Below are positions 32,651 to 41,285 of a stretch of 64,000 nucleotides of DNA, one piece after another. A program made the translations under genes and the position numbers. Below the pieces are notes generated by a model that had not been told where the DNA came from, did no database searches, and saw nothing but the letters and a program-made list of their open reading frames with translations. Position 1 is the stretch's first letter. The number at the start of each line of letters is the position of its first letter. Location: positions 1 through 64,000 of the IMG/VR virus record IMGVR_UViG_3300042934_000727. One strand, given 5' to 3'. This stretch comes from a virus.

Positions 32651-32846
32651 ACCCGATGGGCACGGGCTGGCTGGTGGGCATCATGACGAGCTTCACCGTG
32701 TCTCCCAGCTCCTTCGACATCGCGTGCATGAACAGGCTGCGGTCGAATTCGTAGCTGAACCCCTTGCCCCAGATGAAGACACTGCTGTCTGTCGCCTGAA
32801 TCTGGACACTCCGCGCGCCGTCCATGTCTTTGAGCCTCTGTGGCAT
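32649..32846 (-). CDS. unknown protein divergent to the DGQHR gene (65 aa)
   Basis: MPQRLKDMDGARSVQIQATD...; AGGGGAACGAT before ATG. It runs into the terminator from the other side. A small beta-type protein; a regulator or partner of the large neighbour is possible by position only. Confidence 0.65.
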   Translation of the reverse strand: MPQRLKDMDGARSVQIQATDSSVFIWGKGFSYEFDRSLFMHAMSKELGDTVKLVMMPTSQPVPIG

Positions 32847-32963
32847 ATCGTTCCCCTGTCTGATTTGTGGTTGAGGCCACTTTTCGTATGAGCGTAAGCT
32901 ATCGCCCGACCAGAGTTAACCATCATGCTCTGACACTCGAACAAAAATACGAACGGAGCTGTC
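32847..32963. promoter_or_regulatory. divergent promoter region
   Basis: Plus-strand TTGAGG, 18-bp spacer, TAAGCT fits a promoter for the DGQHR gene; GAACGGAGCTGTC is its ribosome site. No operator of the common family is present, so these genes may be expressed in the prophage. Confidence 0.45.
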
Positions 32964-34379
32964 ATGACAGCTGTCCAGGAGAAGTCGGGGCGCACCCTCT
33001 CTGCCCCCGCCTTCAGCACCGACAAGGAGTTGTTCGCCACCCGCTACAAGCAGGGCGGCCGAACCGTCTATGGGGTCGCACTCACCCCTGCGCAGATCAC
33101 GTCAGTCGTGAAACGGCCCGACCCGCTCGCGACCAACCCCGGCAACCGGCGCATCCGGCTTGACCACGCCCAGGCTTTTGCGCGCTATTTCATCGAGCAC
33201 GAAGAGTGGGTCGTCCCGGGAATCATCCTCCGGGCGCCGAACATCTTCAGCTTTGAGCAAGAGGCCGACGGGGCGAACCTGCAGATCGGCACCGTCCGAT
33301 ACCCCGAGCGCAACCAGGGCGACATCCAGATACTCGACGGCCAGCACCGAATCCTCGGCTTCCACCTGGCGCTCGAGATCGTCGATGCGCAGATGGAGAA
33401 GGCGCGCAACGCCAAGGCGACCGCGCGCCGGGTGCAGGACGCGAACGCAGTGAAGGCCGCCGATCAAGAGATCACTCGCCTCGACCGCGTGCGTGACCGC
33501 CTTGCGAGCGAGCGCATCGCCGTGGAGATCCAGGTGACCGACGACCTGTCGGCCTACCGCCAGATGTTCTTCGATATCGCGGAGAACGCGCTCGGCATCA
33601 CTGCCTCCGTCAAGGCGCGCTTCGACAGTCGCAAGGTCGTCAACCGAGCCCTCCCAGAGGTGCTCGTGCACCCGCTGCTCGCGACCCGCGTGGATCTTGA
33701 GGCCGACCGGATCCCCGCGTCGAGCCCGAACCTACTCACCGCGCGGCACATCATGGAGACGCTGCGCGTGCTGACCGTTGGCTACGACGGCCGCGTGAGC
33801 AAGCGACTCGACAAGGAGCTCGACGAGAAGGTCATCGCCCGCTCCGGCATCGACTTCTTCGACGCGCTGCTCGAGGCGTTCCCGGTCATGCAGACGCTCA
33901 ACAACGGCCAGATCACGCCCGAGATGATCCGCAAGACCTCCATGCTCGGCTCCGCCGCCTTCATCCGCGTCCTGGCCGGCGCCTACTACGAGCTGATTCA
34001 GAACCACGCGTGGAGCCGCAGCGCGGTCATCGAGTACTTCTCGCGCCTCGCCAAGCACACCAACGCACCGGCGCACCTGAACTCGATCTGGAAGCTGCAC
34101 GCGGCGCCCGAGGCGTTCCACGCGGACGCCTTCGGCCCGAACCAGCGTCGCCAGGACGCGAAGGGGCTCGTGCTCTCGATCGTCGACTGGGGCGTGATGA
34201 AGGAGGCCTTCGTCGACGCCGAGCCGCAGCCGGCGCCGGTCATGGAGGTGGACGAGGACGACGCGCTCGACTTCGCGCCCAGCCACAACACGAAGAAGCT
34301 CGAGGCGGAACTACGCGCGGAGGACGCCGAGCTGGCCGAAGCTGGCAAGGCCCGCGCCCGCTCCGTGAAGAAGGGCTAG
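32964..34379 (+). CDS. DGQHR-domain protein related to DndB
   Basis: 471 aa. ILDGQHRILGF near residue 125 is the family's signature; N-terminal NRRIRLDHAQAFARYF and FFDIAENALGITASVKARFD match the DndB-like fold. DndB regulates bacterial DNA phosphorothioation genes; other DGQHR proteins have unclear roles. The C-terminal 60 residues are an acidic then basic tail (KARARSVKKG). No other dnd-type gene is seen. It stands alone next to the terminase genes. Confidence 0.75.
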   Translation: MTAVQEKSGRTLSAPAFSTDKELFATRYKQGGRTVYGVALTPAQITSVVKRPDPLATNPGNRRIRLDHAQAFARYFIEHEEWVVPGIILRAPNIFSFEQEADGANLQIGTVRYPERNQGDIQILDGQHRILGFHLALEIVDAQMEKARNAKATARRVQDANAVKAADQEITRLDRVRDRLASERIAVEIQVTDDLSAYRQMFFDIAENALGITASVKARFDSRKVVNRALPEVLVHPLLATRVDLEADRIPASSPNLLTARHIMETLRVLTVGYDGRVSKRLDKELDEKVIARSGIDFFDALLEAFPVMQTLNNGQITPEMIRKTSMLGSAAFIRVLAGAYYELIQNHAWSRSAVIEYFSRLAKHTNAPAHLNSIWKLHAAPEAFHADAFGPNQRRQDAKGLVLSIVDWGVMKEAFVDAEPQPAPVMEVDEDDALDFAPSHNTKKLEAELRAEDAELAEAGKARARSVKKG

Positions 34380-34468
34380 ACTCCGCGGCTGCAGAGGTCG
34401 CCAACCACGCAGCGCCGGCACGTCAAGCCGGCTGACGCCCCCTCGGGACTCATACCCCCGAGGGGGCG
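34377..34468 (+). ncRNA. possible short terminated transcript
   Basis: TAGACTCCGC starts at the TAG stop of the DGQHR gene. Start of transcription would be near 34390. The hairpin GCCCCCTCGG/CCGAGGGGGC (34437-34467) follows; there is no ORF with a good ribosome site. A small RNA is possible; the hairpin has no U-run. Confidence 0.35.
34437..34467 (+). terminator. hairpin before the terminase genes
   Basis: GCCCCCTCGG-N11-CCGAGGGGGC, a strong 10-bp stem that would separate the DGQHR unit from the late promoter at 34482. Confidence 0.6.
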
Positions 34469-34481
34469 TCGTCGTTGCACC

Positions 34482-34487
34482 TAGACT
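34482..34487 (+). promoter_or_regulatory. late leaderless promoter box before terminase
   Basis: CCTAGACTCCGCGCCC ends at the ATG at 34496; eight bases separate TAGACT from ATG. No Shine-Dalgarno. Confidence 0.65.
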
Positions 34488-34495
34488 CCGCGCCC

Positions 34496-35008
34496 ATGCA
34501 GGGAACGGTTTTGCTGGGCAAGGGCAAGTCGATCGACGATGCCCTCCTCGAGGCGGCCGTCATGGACCTCTCCGCCGAGGAGACCTCCGCCCGCCTGCGC
34601 GGAGCCCTGTCCCCCGCGCGCGTCATGCTCCGCTGGAAGGAGCTGCTGCGCTCGAACACCTGGCTCGAGGCGGCCGAGCGCGAGCAGGCGCTCCTCCGTG
34701 TCCTCCAGAGTAACCTCGTCGACCTGCAGAGCGCAGAAGGCCTCGGCGCCGACGGCTACAAGATCCAGCTCTCCATCATCCGCGAGCTCTTCGCGCGCCT
34801 CGACAAGCGCCAGGCGGCCACGCAGGAGGAGCTGAACACCTACAACCAGAACGTCGGAGCGGTCCTCGGCCGCGTCGTCGACATGAGCCTCTCGTACATG
34901 AAGGGCGCCCTGCGCGATCAGGTCGACCCCGAGAAGTGGGACGAGCTCACTCAGGAAGCCCTCGTACTCGCCTGGAACGAGATCGAGAAGAAACAGGTCG
35001 AGGCGTGA
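34496..35008 (+). CDS. terminase small subunit (likely)
   Basis: 170 aa, MQGTVLLGKGKSIDDALLEA..., helical with HTH-like start; its stop overlaps the large subunit start, the standard order. Residue-level family match not certain. Starts at the ATG after the leaderless box, not at an upstream TTG. Confidence 0.65.
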   Translation: MQGTVLLGKGKSIDDALLEAAVMDLSAEETSARLRGALSPARVMLRWKELLRSNTWLEAAEREQALLRVLQSNLVDLQSAEGLGADGYKIQLSIIRELFARLDKRQAATQEELNTYNQNVGAVLGRVVDMSLSYMKGALRDQVDPEKWDELTQEALVLAWNEIEKKQVEA

Positions 35009-36708
35009 CCATCCTCGACACCGCGGTTTTCGACGCCGCGATGGACGAGATTCGACAGCGCTCCAAGAAGGCGCTCTACCAGCGCGACTTCGCCGCCTGG
35101 CTGAGCGACGTGCTCGGCGAGCGGATGTACGACAAGATGGCCGAGGTCAGCGACGACGTGCTGTTCGGTAAGCACCCGCGCACCCTCGTGAAGTCCGCCA
35201 ACGGTACAGGCAAGACGCACTCCGCCGCGCGCTGGGTGATGTGGTGGGTGACCGCCTTCCCGAAGGAGGAGTCGCTCGCGATTCTCACCGCGCCCACGCT
35301 GAAGCAGGTGCGACTCGGCGTGCTCGCCTACCTCAAAGAGTCGTACGGCTACGTCAAGCTCAAGGCCCAGGCCGAGGGCAAGCCGATGCCGTGGCCCGGT
35401 TGGATCAGCGAGCAGGACGAGTGGCGCTACGCCACCATGGGCGGAAACCAGACTCTCGCCGTCGCCCGAGTGCCCGGCGCCTCCGACGCGATCTCCACCT
35501 TCCAGGGTCTCCGCAAGACCGGTGGTCGGAACTTCATCTCGCTCGACGAGGCCGGCGGTGTCTCGCGCGACATCTTCACTGCAATCGACGCCCTGATGAC
35601 CTCGGGCGACGCGCGCATGGGCGGCATCGGGAACCCCGACCGCCGCGGCACCGCGTTCTACGACGCCTTCAACGACCCCCGCCTGGCCCGCGAGTACCAG
35701 CTCCACACGATCACCGCCTACGACACCCCGAACCTCACCGGCGAGGTCGTCTACAAGGACGACCCCGACAAGGAGCGCATGCTCCGCAACGGCCTCATCT
35801 CGGCCCGCTGGGTCTTCGAGCGAGAGCGCATGTGGAAGACCGGCGGCGAGGTCGTCTACGACCCGAAGGCGGAGGCCGAGCGCAACCTCACCGGCCGCCC
35901 CGACGGTCGCTTCAAGGCGAAGGTCGGCGGCCAGTTCCCCGACGAGGACGACCACACGTTCTTCCCCGAGGAGCCCATCAACGCAGCCCGTCACCGTGAG
36001 CTCCCCGCTGAGCAGATCTCGGCCGCGCCGATCGTGCTGGGTGTTGACCTTGCGACCACTGGTACGGATGAGTCCGTTGTGATGATGAACAAGGGCGGCC
36101 GCGTCCGTCTGTTCGACGGCAAGGTGAAGTACGACGACGGAGGTGAAGAGCGCGAGACCGAGGGCACCTGGGCCAAGGAGGACGAGCTCTCGAACGCGCG
36201 CCGCGTGCACGCCATCGCGACCTACGTCGGCGCCACAGAGGTCCGCCTCGACGCAGGTGGTATCGGTGCCGGCATCGCCACGAACCTCGAGCGTCTCGAC
36301 GAGTTCAAGGGCAAGCAGTACGTCGTCATCCGCGTCAACGGCGCGGTCGCAGCGACCGACTCCGCCCGCTGGGCCAACGCGCGCGCGCAGAACCACGACC
36401 AGCTGCGCGAGCAGCTCGCCGACAACCTCCTCGACCTCGACTACGACGACGATGTTCTGAAGGACCAGCTGCTCGCTGTCACCTACGACCTAAACAAACG
36501 CGGCGCCGTCCAGATCACCCCGAAGAAGGACATGCGGACGGAGATGCACGGCTCTCCCGACCGCCTCGACGCCGTGATCTACGCCGTCATCAACACCGAC
36601 GCGATCATGAACCCGCCGCTCGGCGACATGCAGCGCGGAGACGTGCTCTCGATCGACCCGTGGGAACTGCTGCAGTACTCGCGTGAAGACGACGCATACC
36701 CGGTCTGA
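35005..36708 (+). CDS. terminase large subunit
   Basis: 567 aa. Walker A SANGTGKT near residue 62, Walker B FISLDEAGG near 179, and nuclease LGVDLATTGTDES near 345 with later acidic residues. The ATPase/nuclease packages DNA into the prohead through the portal. GTG start overlaps the small subunit stop. Confidence 0.9.
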   Translation: MTILDTAVFDAAMDEIRQRSKKALYQRDFAAWLSDVLGERMYDKMAEVSDDVLFGKHPRTLVKSANGTGKTHSAARWVMWWVTAFPKEESLAILTAPTLKQVRLGVLAYLKESYGYVKLKAQAEGKPMPWPGWISEQDEWRYATMGGNQTLAVARVPGASDAISTFQGLRKTGGRNFISLDEAGGVSRDIFTAIDALMTSGDARMGGIGNPDRRGTAFYDAFNDPRLAREYQLHTITAYDTPNLTGEVVYKDDPDKERMLRNGLISARWVFERERMWKTGGEVVYDPKAEAERNLTGRPDGRFKAKVGGQFPDEDDHTFFPEEPINAARHRELPAEQISAAPIVLGVDLATTGTDESVVMMNKGGRVRLFDGKVKYDDGGEERETEGTWAKEDELSNARRVHAIATYVGATEVRLDAGGIGAGIATNLERLDEFKGKQYVVIRVNGAVAATDSARWANARAQNHDQLREQLADNLLDLDYDDDVLKDQLLAVTYDLNKRGAVQITPKKDMRTEMHGSPDRLDAVIYAVINTDAIMNPPLGDMQRGDVLSIDPWELLQYSREDDAYPV

Positions 36709-36736
36709 ACCCCGGCGATACCGGCCCGACCGACCC

Positions 36737-36742
36737 TAGACT
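36737..36742 (+). promoter_or_regulatory. late promoter box before portal
   Basis: CGACCCTAGACTCCGCGTCACC before the ATG at 36753; ten bases separate TAGACT and ATG. Confidence 0.6.
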
Positions 36743-36752
36743 CCGCGTCACC

Positions 36753-38267
36753 ATGTCAGACGCTCACGTACACGCCCTCCTCGAGACCTTTGGCGAAGCC
36801 GCCGCTGAATCGCCTGCCGTGAAGGAGGCGTTCGACCGCGCCATGGCGCTGCTCCGTCGCGAGGACCAGGGCTACATCGCGGTCTACGGCGCCGGCGGGG
36901 CCCAGAACCTCGACAGCCAGTTCGGCCTCACGCTCGAGAGCCTGAAGGAGTGGGGCCGCAAGATCCGCGAGTCCGTCGTGGCTGCCCCCTGGATGGGCGC
37001 CGGCTTCCGGCGACGCTACGACTACATCTGGGAAGGCGGCATCCGGTACGGCAACATCCCGGAGCCCACCCGCGGCAAGAAGAACCTCCAGGAGGTCATC
37101 GACGACCCCGAGAACCAGCTGCACTTCTTCGGAGATGACGCACGCCGCGCCCGCGAGGAGTGCCTCTACGCGGAAGGCATCGCCTTCTGGATCGGCCACA
37201 AGGGCACGAAGAGCATCGAAGCCATCCCGCTCCGTCAGATCACCGACCATCTCCTGCAGCCGTCCGGTCTCGGGTACGCCTGGGCCTACAAGCGCGAGTG
37301 GTCCGAGGTCGATCTCGCCACCGGCGAGACCAAGGAGCAGGTGCGCTGGTACTTCACCGACCGCTTCGAGAAGCGCCGCGTCAAGGAGATCGTGCCGAAG
37401 GGCGGCGGCGACCCCATCCCCGTCGACCAGGACCACGTCATCTTCGACATGATCGCCAACGGATCCACCGGCCTCGTCTACGGCGCCCCCGACGCCCTGG
37501 CTGCCTGGGTCTGGAACGGCATCGCCCGCGACGCCACCATGGACGGCCGCGCGATGACGCAGGCGCTCGCCACCTTCGCGCTCAAGGCCTCCGTCAAGAG
37601 CAAGGAGGGCGAGAAGAACACCAGCCTGCAGCTCGCTACCCCGCACGGCGCCGGATCCACCGCGGTGCTCGGCCAGGCGAACGACCTGGTCCCGCTGTCC
37701 ACGGCCGGCAAGGGCTACGACTTCAGCCCCCTCAACTTCCTCACCGCGATCGTCGCCACCTCCCTCGACATCCCGGCCATCCACCTGACCGCGAACCCCG
37801 ACGAATCCGGCTCCGGCGCCTCGCAGGCGCTCGACCTGCCGACCCGCCTCGCCATGGAAGCCCGCCGGCGCGAGCACATCGCGCTCGACAAGCGCGTGCT
37901 CACCTGGATGGGCGTCACCAAGCCCGACGTGACCTTCGCCCCCTTCAGCTCCGGCGACCAGATCTACCGCCAGGTGCAGGCTCTCGTCCTGCAGCTCGAC
38001 AAGGGCGCGATCGACATCCAGGAATTCCGCGACGCCCTCGACGACCTGTACGCCCGACCGAACGGCAAGGCGCCGAAGACCTCCGAGCGCGCGGACGTGC
38101 TGCTCGCGAAGGAGATGGCGAAGATCGAGAAGGCGAACGCGCCCACGCCGGCCCCCGCGGCTGACGGCGCCGCTCTCCCTCAGGTCGCCAGCCCGAACCA
38201 GGGGCGCTCCAACGGCACGGGCGGCCAGGACGGCGGAAACGCCTCCAACGACATCCGGCGCGAATAG
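36753..38267 (+). CDS. portal protein
   Basis: 504 aa. Follows the terminase; LDIPAIHLTANPDESGSGAS near residue 345 is the typical portal stem region, and the C-terminus is low complexity (PAPAADGAALPQ). It forms the dodecameric channel. The stop lies in the operator-like AATAGCTGGATACC. Confidence 0.85.
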   Translation: MSDAHVHALLETFGEAAAESPAVKEAFDRAMALLRREDQGYIAVYGAGGAQNLDSQFGLTLESLKEWGRKIRESVVAAPWMGAGFRRRYDYIWEGGIRYGNIPEPTRGKKNLQEVIDDPENQLHFFGDDARRAREECLYAEGIAFWIGHKGTKSIEAIPLRQITDHLLQPSGLGYAWAYKREWSEVDLATGETKEQVRWYFTDRFEKRRVKEIVPKGGGDPIPVDQDHVIFDMIANGSTGLVYGAPDALAAWVWNGIARDATMDGRAMTQALATFALKASVKSKEGEKNTSLQLATPHGAGSTAVLGQANDLVPLSTAGKGYDFSPLNFLTAIVATSLDIPAIHLTANPDESGSGASQALDLPTRLAMEARRREHIALDKRVLTWMGVTKPDVTFAPFSSGDQIYRQVQALVLQLDKGAIDIQEFRDALDDLYARPNGKAPKTSERADVLLAKEMAKIEKANAPTPAPAADGAALPQVASPNQGRSNGTGGQDGGNASNDIRRE

Positions 38268-38275
38268 CTGGATAC
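38263..38275 (+). promoter_or_regulatory. operator variant AATAGCTGGATAC
   Basis: Covers the portal stop codon; same form as the 61056 site. Lies 32 bp upstream of the next TAGACT box. Confidence 0.55.
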
Positions 38276-38306
38276 CGAACCCCCTCAGGTAGTGAAAAGT
38301 CGACTC

Positions 38307-38312
38307 TAGACT
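38307..38312 (+). promoter_or_regulatory. late leaderless promoter box before protease
   Basis: CGACTCTAGACTCCGCGCC then ATG at 38320; seven bases separate the box and ATG. Confidence 0.65.
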
Positions 38313-38319
38313 CCGCGCC

Positions 38320-39294
38320 ATGCCCAAGACCCGGACTTATGTGCAGGAGGCCTCTCGCCTTGCCGAGAAGCGCGCCGACGGCACCTACCGCGTCGTCCTC
38401 ATCACCGAGGGCACGGGCTCGACGGGCGTCTACTCGGCAGAGCTCATGGACTCCTCGGTCCACGTCTTCGAGAACGCCCCGTCCTACATGGACCACCCGA
38501 TCGACCCCGAGCACCCCGAGCGGCGCCCCGTCCTGAGCATCGGTGGTCGCTTCAGCAACGTCGAAGCCGAGGACGGCGAACACGGCCGCCAGCTCGCCGC
38601 GGACTTCAAGCCGCGCGAGGAGTTCCGGCCCCTCTTCGAGGAGTTCGGCGACGTGCTCGGCCTCTCGATCTTCTGCGGCGCGTACGGCGAGAAGGACCAG
38701 AGCGGCCGTGTGGTCGTCGAGGCCTTCGACGACACCGACCCGTACCGCTCCGTGGACATCGTCGTCGCTGCCGGCCGCGGCGGCCGCTTCAAGCGCGCGC
38801 AGGAGTCGCTGCGCACCATCGAGTCTTCCCTCGGCATCCCCGAGGGCAACCAGCCTGGGTCAACCTCGGCCCCGGATTCCACCAACCTGCAGGAGAACAC
38901 CATGGATCCCAAGGCTCTCGCGGAGGCGCTCGTGCCCCTCCTCGCCGACGCCCTCAAGCCCATGACCGACTTCCTCGCGGAAGAGGGCGCACGTCGCCAG
39001 GCCGAGGCTGACGCTGCGGCCCAGACCCCGGAAGTGAAGGATGCCGTCGAGGCCGCCATCACCTCCGTCGAGGCCATCAAGGCCGCGAAGGTTCTGCCCT
39101 CGTTCGAGACGAAGCTCATCGAGTCCGCCAAGACGGGCGCCGATGTCACCGCGGACCTCGAGTTCGCGAAGACGGTCACCGCAGAAGCCAAGGGGCCGAA
39201 GGCTCCCGAGGCCTTCCCCTCGTCCTACGTCCACGAGTCGGCCACCGGCGCCAGCGCCGATGACGACTTCTCGCTCAACCTCGGAGGCCGCTGA
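38320..39294 (+). CDS. capsid maturation protease with C-terminal scaffold
   Basis: 324 aa. N-terminal 180 residues contain YMDHPIDPEHP, LGLSIFCGAYG and VVAAGRGG, typical of phage head proteases; the last 130 residues are helical, acidic and Ala/Glu-rich like a scaffold. Matches a protease/scaffold fusion that is cleaved during maturation. Confidence 0.75.
   Translation: MPKTRTYVQEASRLAEKRADGTYRVVLITEGTGSTGVYSAELMDSSVHVFENAPSYMDHPIDPEHPERRPVLSIGGRFSNVEAEDGEHGRQLAADFKPREEFRPLFEEFGDVLGLSIFCGAYGEKDQSGRVVVEAFDDTDPYRSVDIVVAAGRGGRFKRAQESLRTIESSLGIPEGNQPGSTSAPDSTNLQENTMDPKALAEALVPLLADALKPMTDFLAEEGARRQAEADAAAQTPEVKDAVEAAITSVEAIKAAKVLPSFETKLIESAKTGADVTADLEFAKTVTAEAKGPKAPEAFPSSYVHESATGASADDDFSLNLGGR
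38902..39294 (+). CDS. internal in-frame scaffold protein (130 aa)
   Basis: MDPKALAEALVPLLADALKP...; ATG preceded by GCAGGAGAACACC, a much better ribosome site than that of the full gene. The fragment is exactly the scaffold half, as in lambda C/Nu3 arrangements. Confidence 0.55.
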   Translation: MDPKALAEALVPLLADALKPMTDFLAEEGARRQAEADAAAQTPEVKDAVEAAITSVEAIKAAKVLPSFETKLIESAKTGADVTADLEFAKTVTAEAKGPKAPEAFPSSYVHESATGASADDDFSLNLGGR

Positions 39295-39761
39295 TGAGCG
39301 CATCTGCAACGAAGGCCCGCGCCACCCAGGCGGTCTTCTCCCACACCCACCTCGACGGTGAGTCGACGATCTGGGACGTGCCCGCGGGCACCGAGTCCCG
39401 GACCCTCGTCCGCGATGGCGACACGTTCGCCGTCACGCTGACCCGCGCCCCCGGTGGCACCGGTCGTGATGAGCTGGCGATCGGCCCGTTCAAGGTCTCC
39501 CGCGAGCAGCTCGTCGGCGTGAGCAACGAAGAGGCGGTCGCCGTTGGCGAGCACGCCGTCGGCGTCACCCCGCACGGCACCTGGGAGTTCGAGGGCATCG
39601 TCGGCGCCACGGTCGACACCCCGCAGAGCACCCCCGTCTACGTGGAGGCCGACGGCGATCTCACGGTCACCGAGGGCACCAACACCCGCGTCGGCGTCGT
39701 CAACTACCCCGGCACCTACACCAAGGTCGCCGGCACCCTTCCCATCAAGATCGGAGCCTGA
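39294..39761 (+). CDS. capsid decoration-like protein (155 aa)
   Basis: MSASATKARATQAVFSHTHL...; beta-rich with an end GVVNYPGTYTKVAGTLPIKI typical of phage capsid-associated beta-tulip/decoration proteins. Between scaffold and capsid genes; ATG overlaps the TGA. Confidence 0.65.
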   Translation: MSASATKARATQAVFSHTHLDGESTIWDVPAGTESRTLVRDGDTFAVTLTRAPGGTGRDELAIGPFKVSREQLVGVSNEEAVAVGEHAVGVTPHGTWEFEGIVGATVDTPQSTPVYVEADGDLTVTEGTNTRVGVVNYPGTYTKVAGTLPIKIGA

Positions 39762-39763
39762 GC

Positions 39764-40906
39764 ATGGAGAACCTGCTCGAGCAGTACAAGAACCAGTTCA
39801 CGCTGGACGGCAAGCTGAAGCCGCAGCCCGGCGTGACCAAGGAGAAGGTGAAGGAGGCCAAGCGCCTCTTCACCGGCGCGCAGGCGGGCTCGTACGTCGC
39901 CGAGGGTCAGCTCAAGGAGCTGTTCTCTTCGACCGACCTCTCGTTCTCGATGGCGCACCTCCTCAACATCGACCTCATCCCGCAGCTGCCCAAGGAGGCA
40001 GAGCAGGTGGAGAACCTCGCCGGCTACCGCCTGGTGAAGGACTTCAACCCGGTCGTGCTGCGCTCCATCATCGGGCGCGACGGTGTCGAGGGTGCGGGCG
40101 TCGACTCGCGCGGTGCGGCTGCGGTCGTCCCCGAGGGCACGCCCTACCCGATCGTCACCGTGAAGAGCGACGAGGAGTCGTTCTACTCGAAGCTGTCGAA
40201 GCGCGGTTTCGCGTTCGACCTGACCTTCGAGGCGATCATCAACGACCTCATCGGCGAGCTCGAGGGCCTGCCGACCGAGTTCCTGAAGACCACGGGCAAG
40301 ACGTACTACGCCGAGGTCTTCGACGCGCTGGAGAAGGCCGGCCAGTTCCTCGAGTCCGTCACCCTGCCGAACGGCGAGTCGACGGTCCCGAACGCTCCGG
40401 TCTCGGCCGCGGCGATCATCGCGGCCGCGGTCGCGTACGAGAACCGTGCGATCAACGGCAACAAGCTGGGCGCCGCGTCGAGCTACAACGTCATCGTCCC
40501 GAAGGGCCGCAAGCGCTTCCTGGACTACGACATCCTGCAGTACGGCCGCATCATCCAGGTGCAGGACGGCAACCTCACGCTGGCCCCGGACTCCGCGATC
40601 CAGGCGCTCTTCCCGAGCATCGAGATCATCGAGTCCGACCGCGTGACCGGCTCGGAGTGGTACTTCTACCCGAAGCCCGGCTCCACCAGCCGTCCGGTCC
40701 TCGAGCGCCTCGGCCTCCGTGGCTACGAGACGCCGGAGATCCGCGTCCGCAACGACCAGGGCTTCTACCCCGGTGGCGGCCAGGTCGGCATGTGGCAGGG
40801 CGGGTTCGTGGCCGACACGGCCTCGTACCGCTACCGCCTCATCACCGGTGCGGTCCTCTGGGACGACACCTTCGTGGTCCGCTCCAAGGGCACCGGCCAG
40901 GCCTGA
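39764..40906 (+). CDS. major capsid protein (HK97 fold)
   Basis: 380 aa. Position, size, an N-terminal helical region, PEGTPYPIVTVKS, EAIINDLIGELEG, and a beta-rich C-terminus (TGSEWYFYPKPG) agree with HK97-type capsid proteins. AGCCTGAGC before ATG. Confidence 0.85.
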   Translation: MENLLEQYKNQFTLDGKLKPQPGVTKEKVKEAKRLFTGAQAGSYVAEGQLKELFSSTDLSFSMAHLLNIDLIPQLPKEAEQVENLAGYRLVKDFNPVVLRSIIGRDGVEGAGVDSRGAAAVVPEGTPYPIVTVKSDEESFYSKLSKRGFAFDLTFEAIINDLIGELEGLPTEFLKTTGKTYYAEVFDALEKAGQFLESVTLPNGESTVPNAPVSAAAIIAAAVAYENRAINGNKLGAASSYNVIVPKGRKRFLDYDILQYGRIIQVQDGNLTLAPDSAIQALFPSIEIIESDRVTGSEWYFYPKPGSTSRPVLERLGLRGYETPEIRVRNDQGFYPGGGQVGMWQGGFVADTASYRYRLITGAVLWDDTFVVRSKGTGQA

Positions 40907-40915
40907 CCCGGGCCG

Positions 40916-40928
40916 ATAGCTAGCTAAT
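40916..40928. promoter_or_regulatory. operator ATAGCTAGCTAAT
   Basis: Perfect TAGCTAGCTA core, 10 nt after the capsid gene and directly before a hairpin. Confidence 0.75.
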
Positions 40929-40929
40929 C

Positions 40930-40956
40930 GGGGGCGGGGCCACGAGCCTCGCCCCC
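40930..40956 (+). terminator. hairpin after capsid gene
   Basis: GGGGGCGGGGC-CACGA-GCCTCGCCCCC, 11 pairs with one G-U. No U-run, so attenuation or an mRNA 3' end protector is as likely as termination. Confidence 0.55.
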
Positions 40957-40977
40957 ATCAGCAGAACAGGAGACACC

Positions 40978-41211
40978 GTGTCCACACCTCGCCCCATCCG
41001 CCTCACCACGGTCGCGTCGAATCCGTCGCGCACCGAGCCGCAGGAGTACGCCGTGATCGGCGGCCTGCCGACGGCGACCGCGACCAAGGCCGGCGGCATC
41101 AAGCGTGCCAGCGCCACCCCGAACTCGACCGCGACCGATGTCCCTGGCGTCGTCGCGGACCTCAACGCGCTGCTCGCCAAGCTGCGCACCGCGGGCGTCA
41201 TCGCGTCCTGA
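40978..41211 (+). CDS. head fiber-like protein (77 aa)
   Basis: GTG start after AACAGGAGACACC. Ends with GVVADLNALLAKLRTAGVIAS, a coiled-coil trimer signature seen in phage head-fiber proteins. Confidence 0.65.
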   Translation: MSTPRPIRLTTVASNPSRTEPQEYAVIGGLPTATATKAGGIKRASATPNSTATDVPGVVADLNALLAKLRTAGVIAS

Positions 41212-41230
41212 CCTTCAGCCCGACTGAAAC

Positions 41231-41266
41231 CCGGCCCTCTCGGATCACGCCTTCCGAGGGGGCCGG
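41231..41266 (+). terminator. strong hairpin between head genes
   Basis: CCGGCCCTCTCGGA pairs with TCCGAGGGGGCCGG (one G-U pair), loop TCACGCCT. No U-run; AAGGAG of the next gene follows. Confidence 0.6.
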
Positions 41267-41285
41267 ACCAATGCAAGGAGATCGC

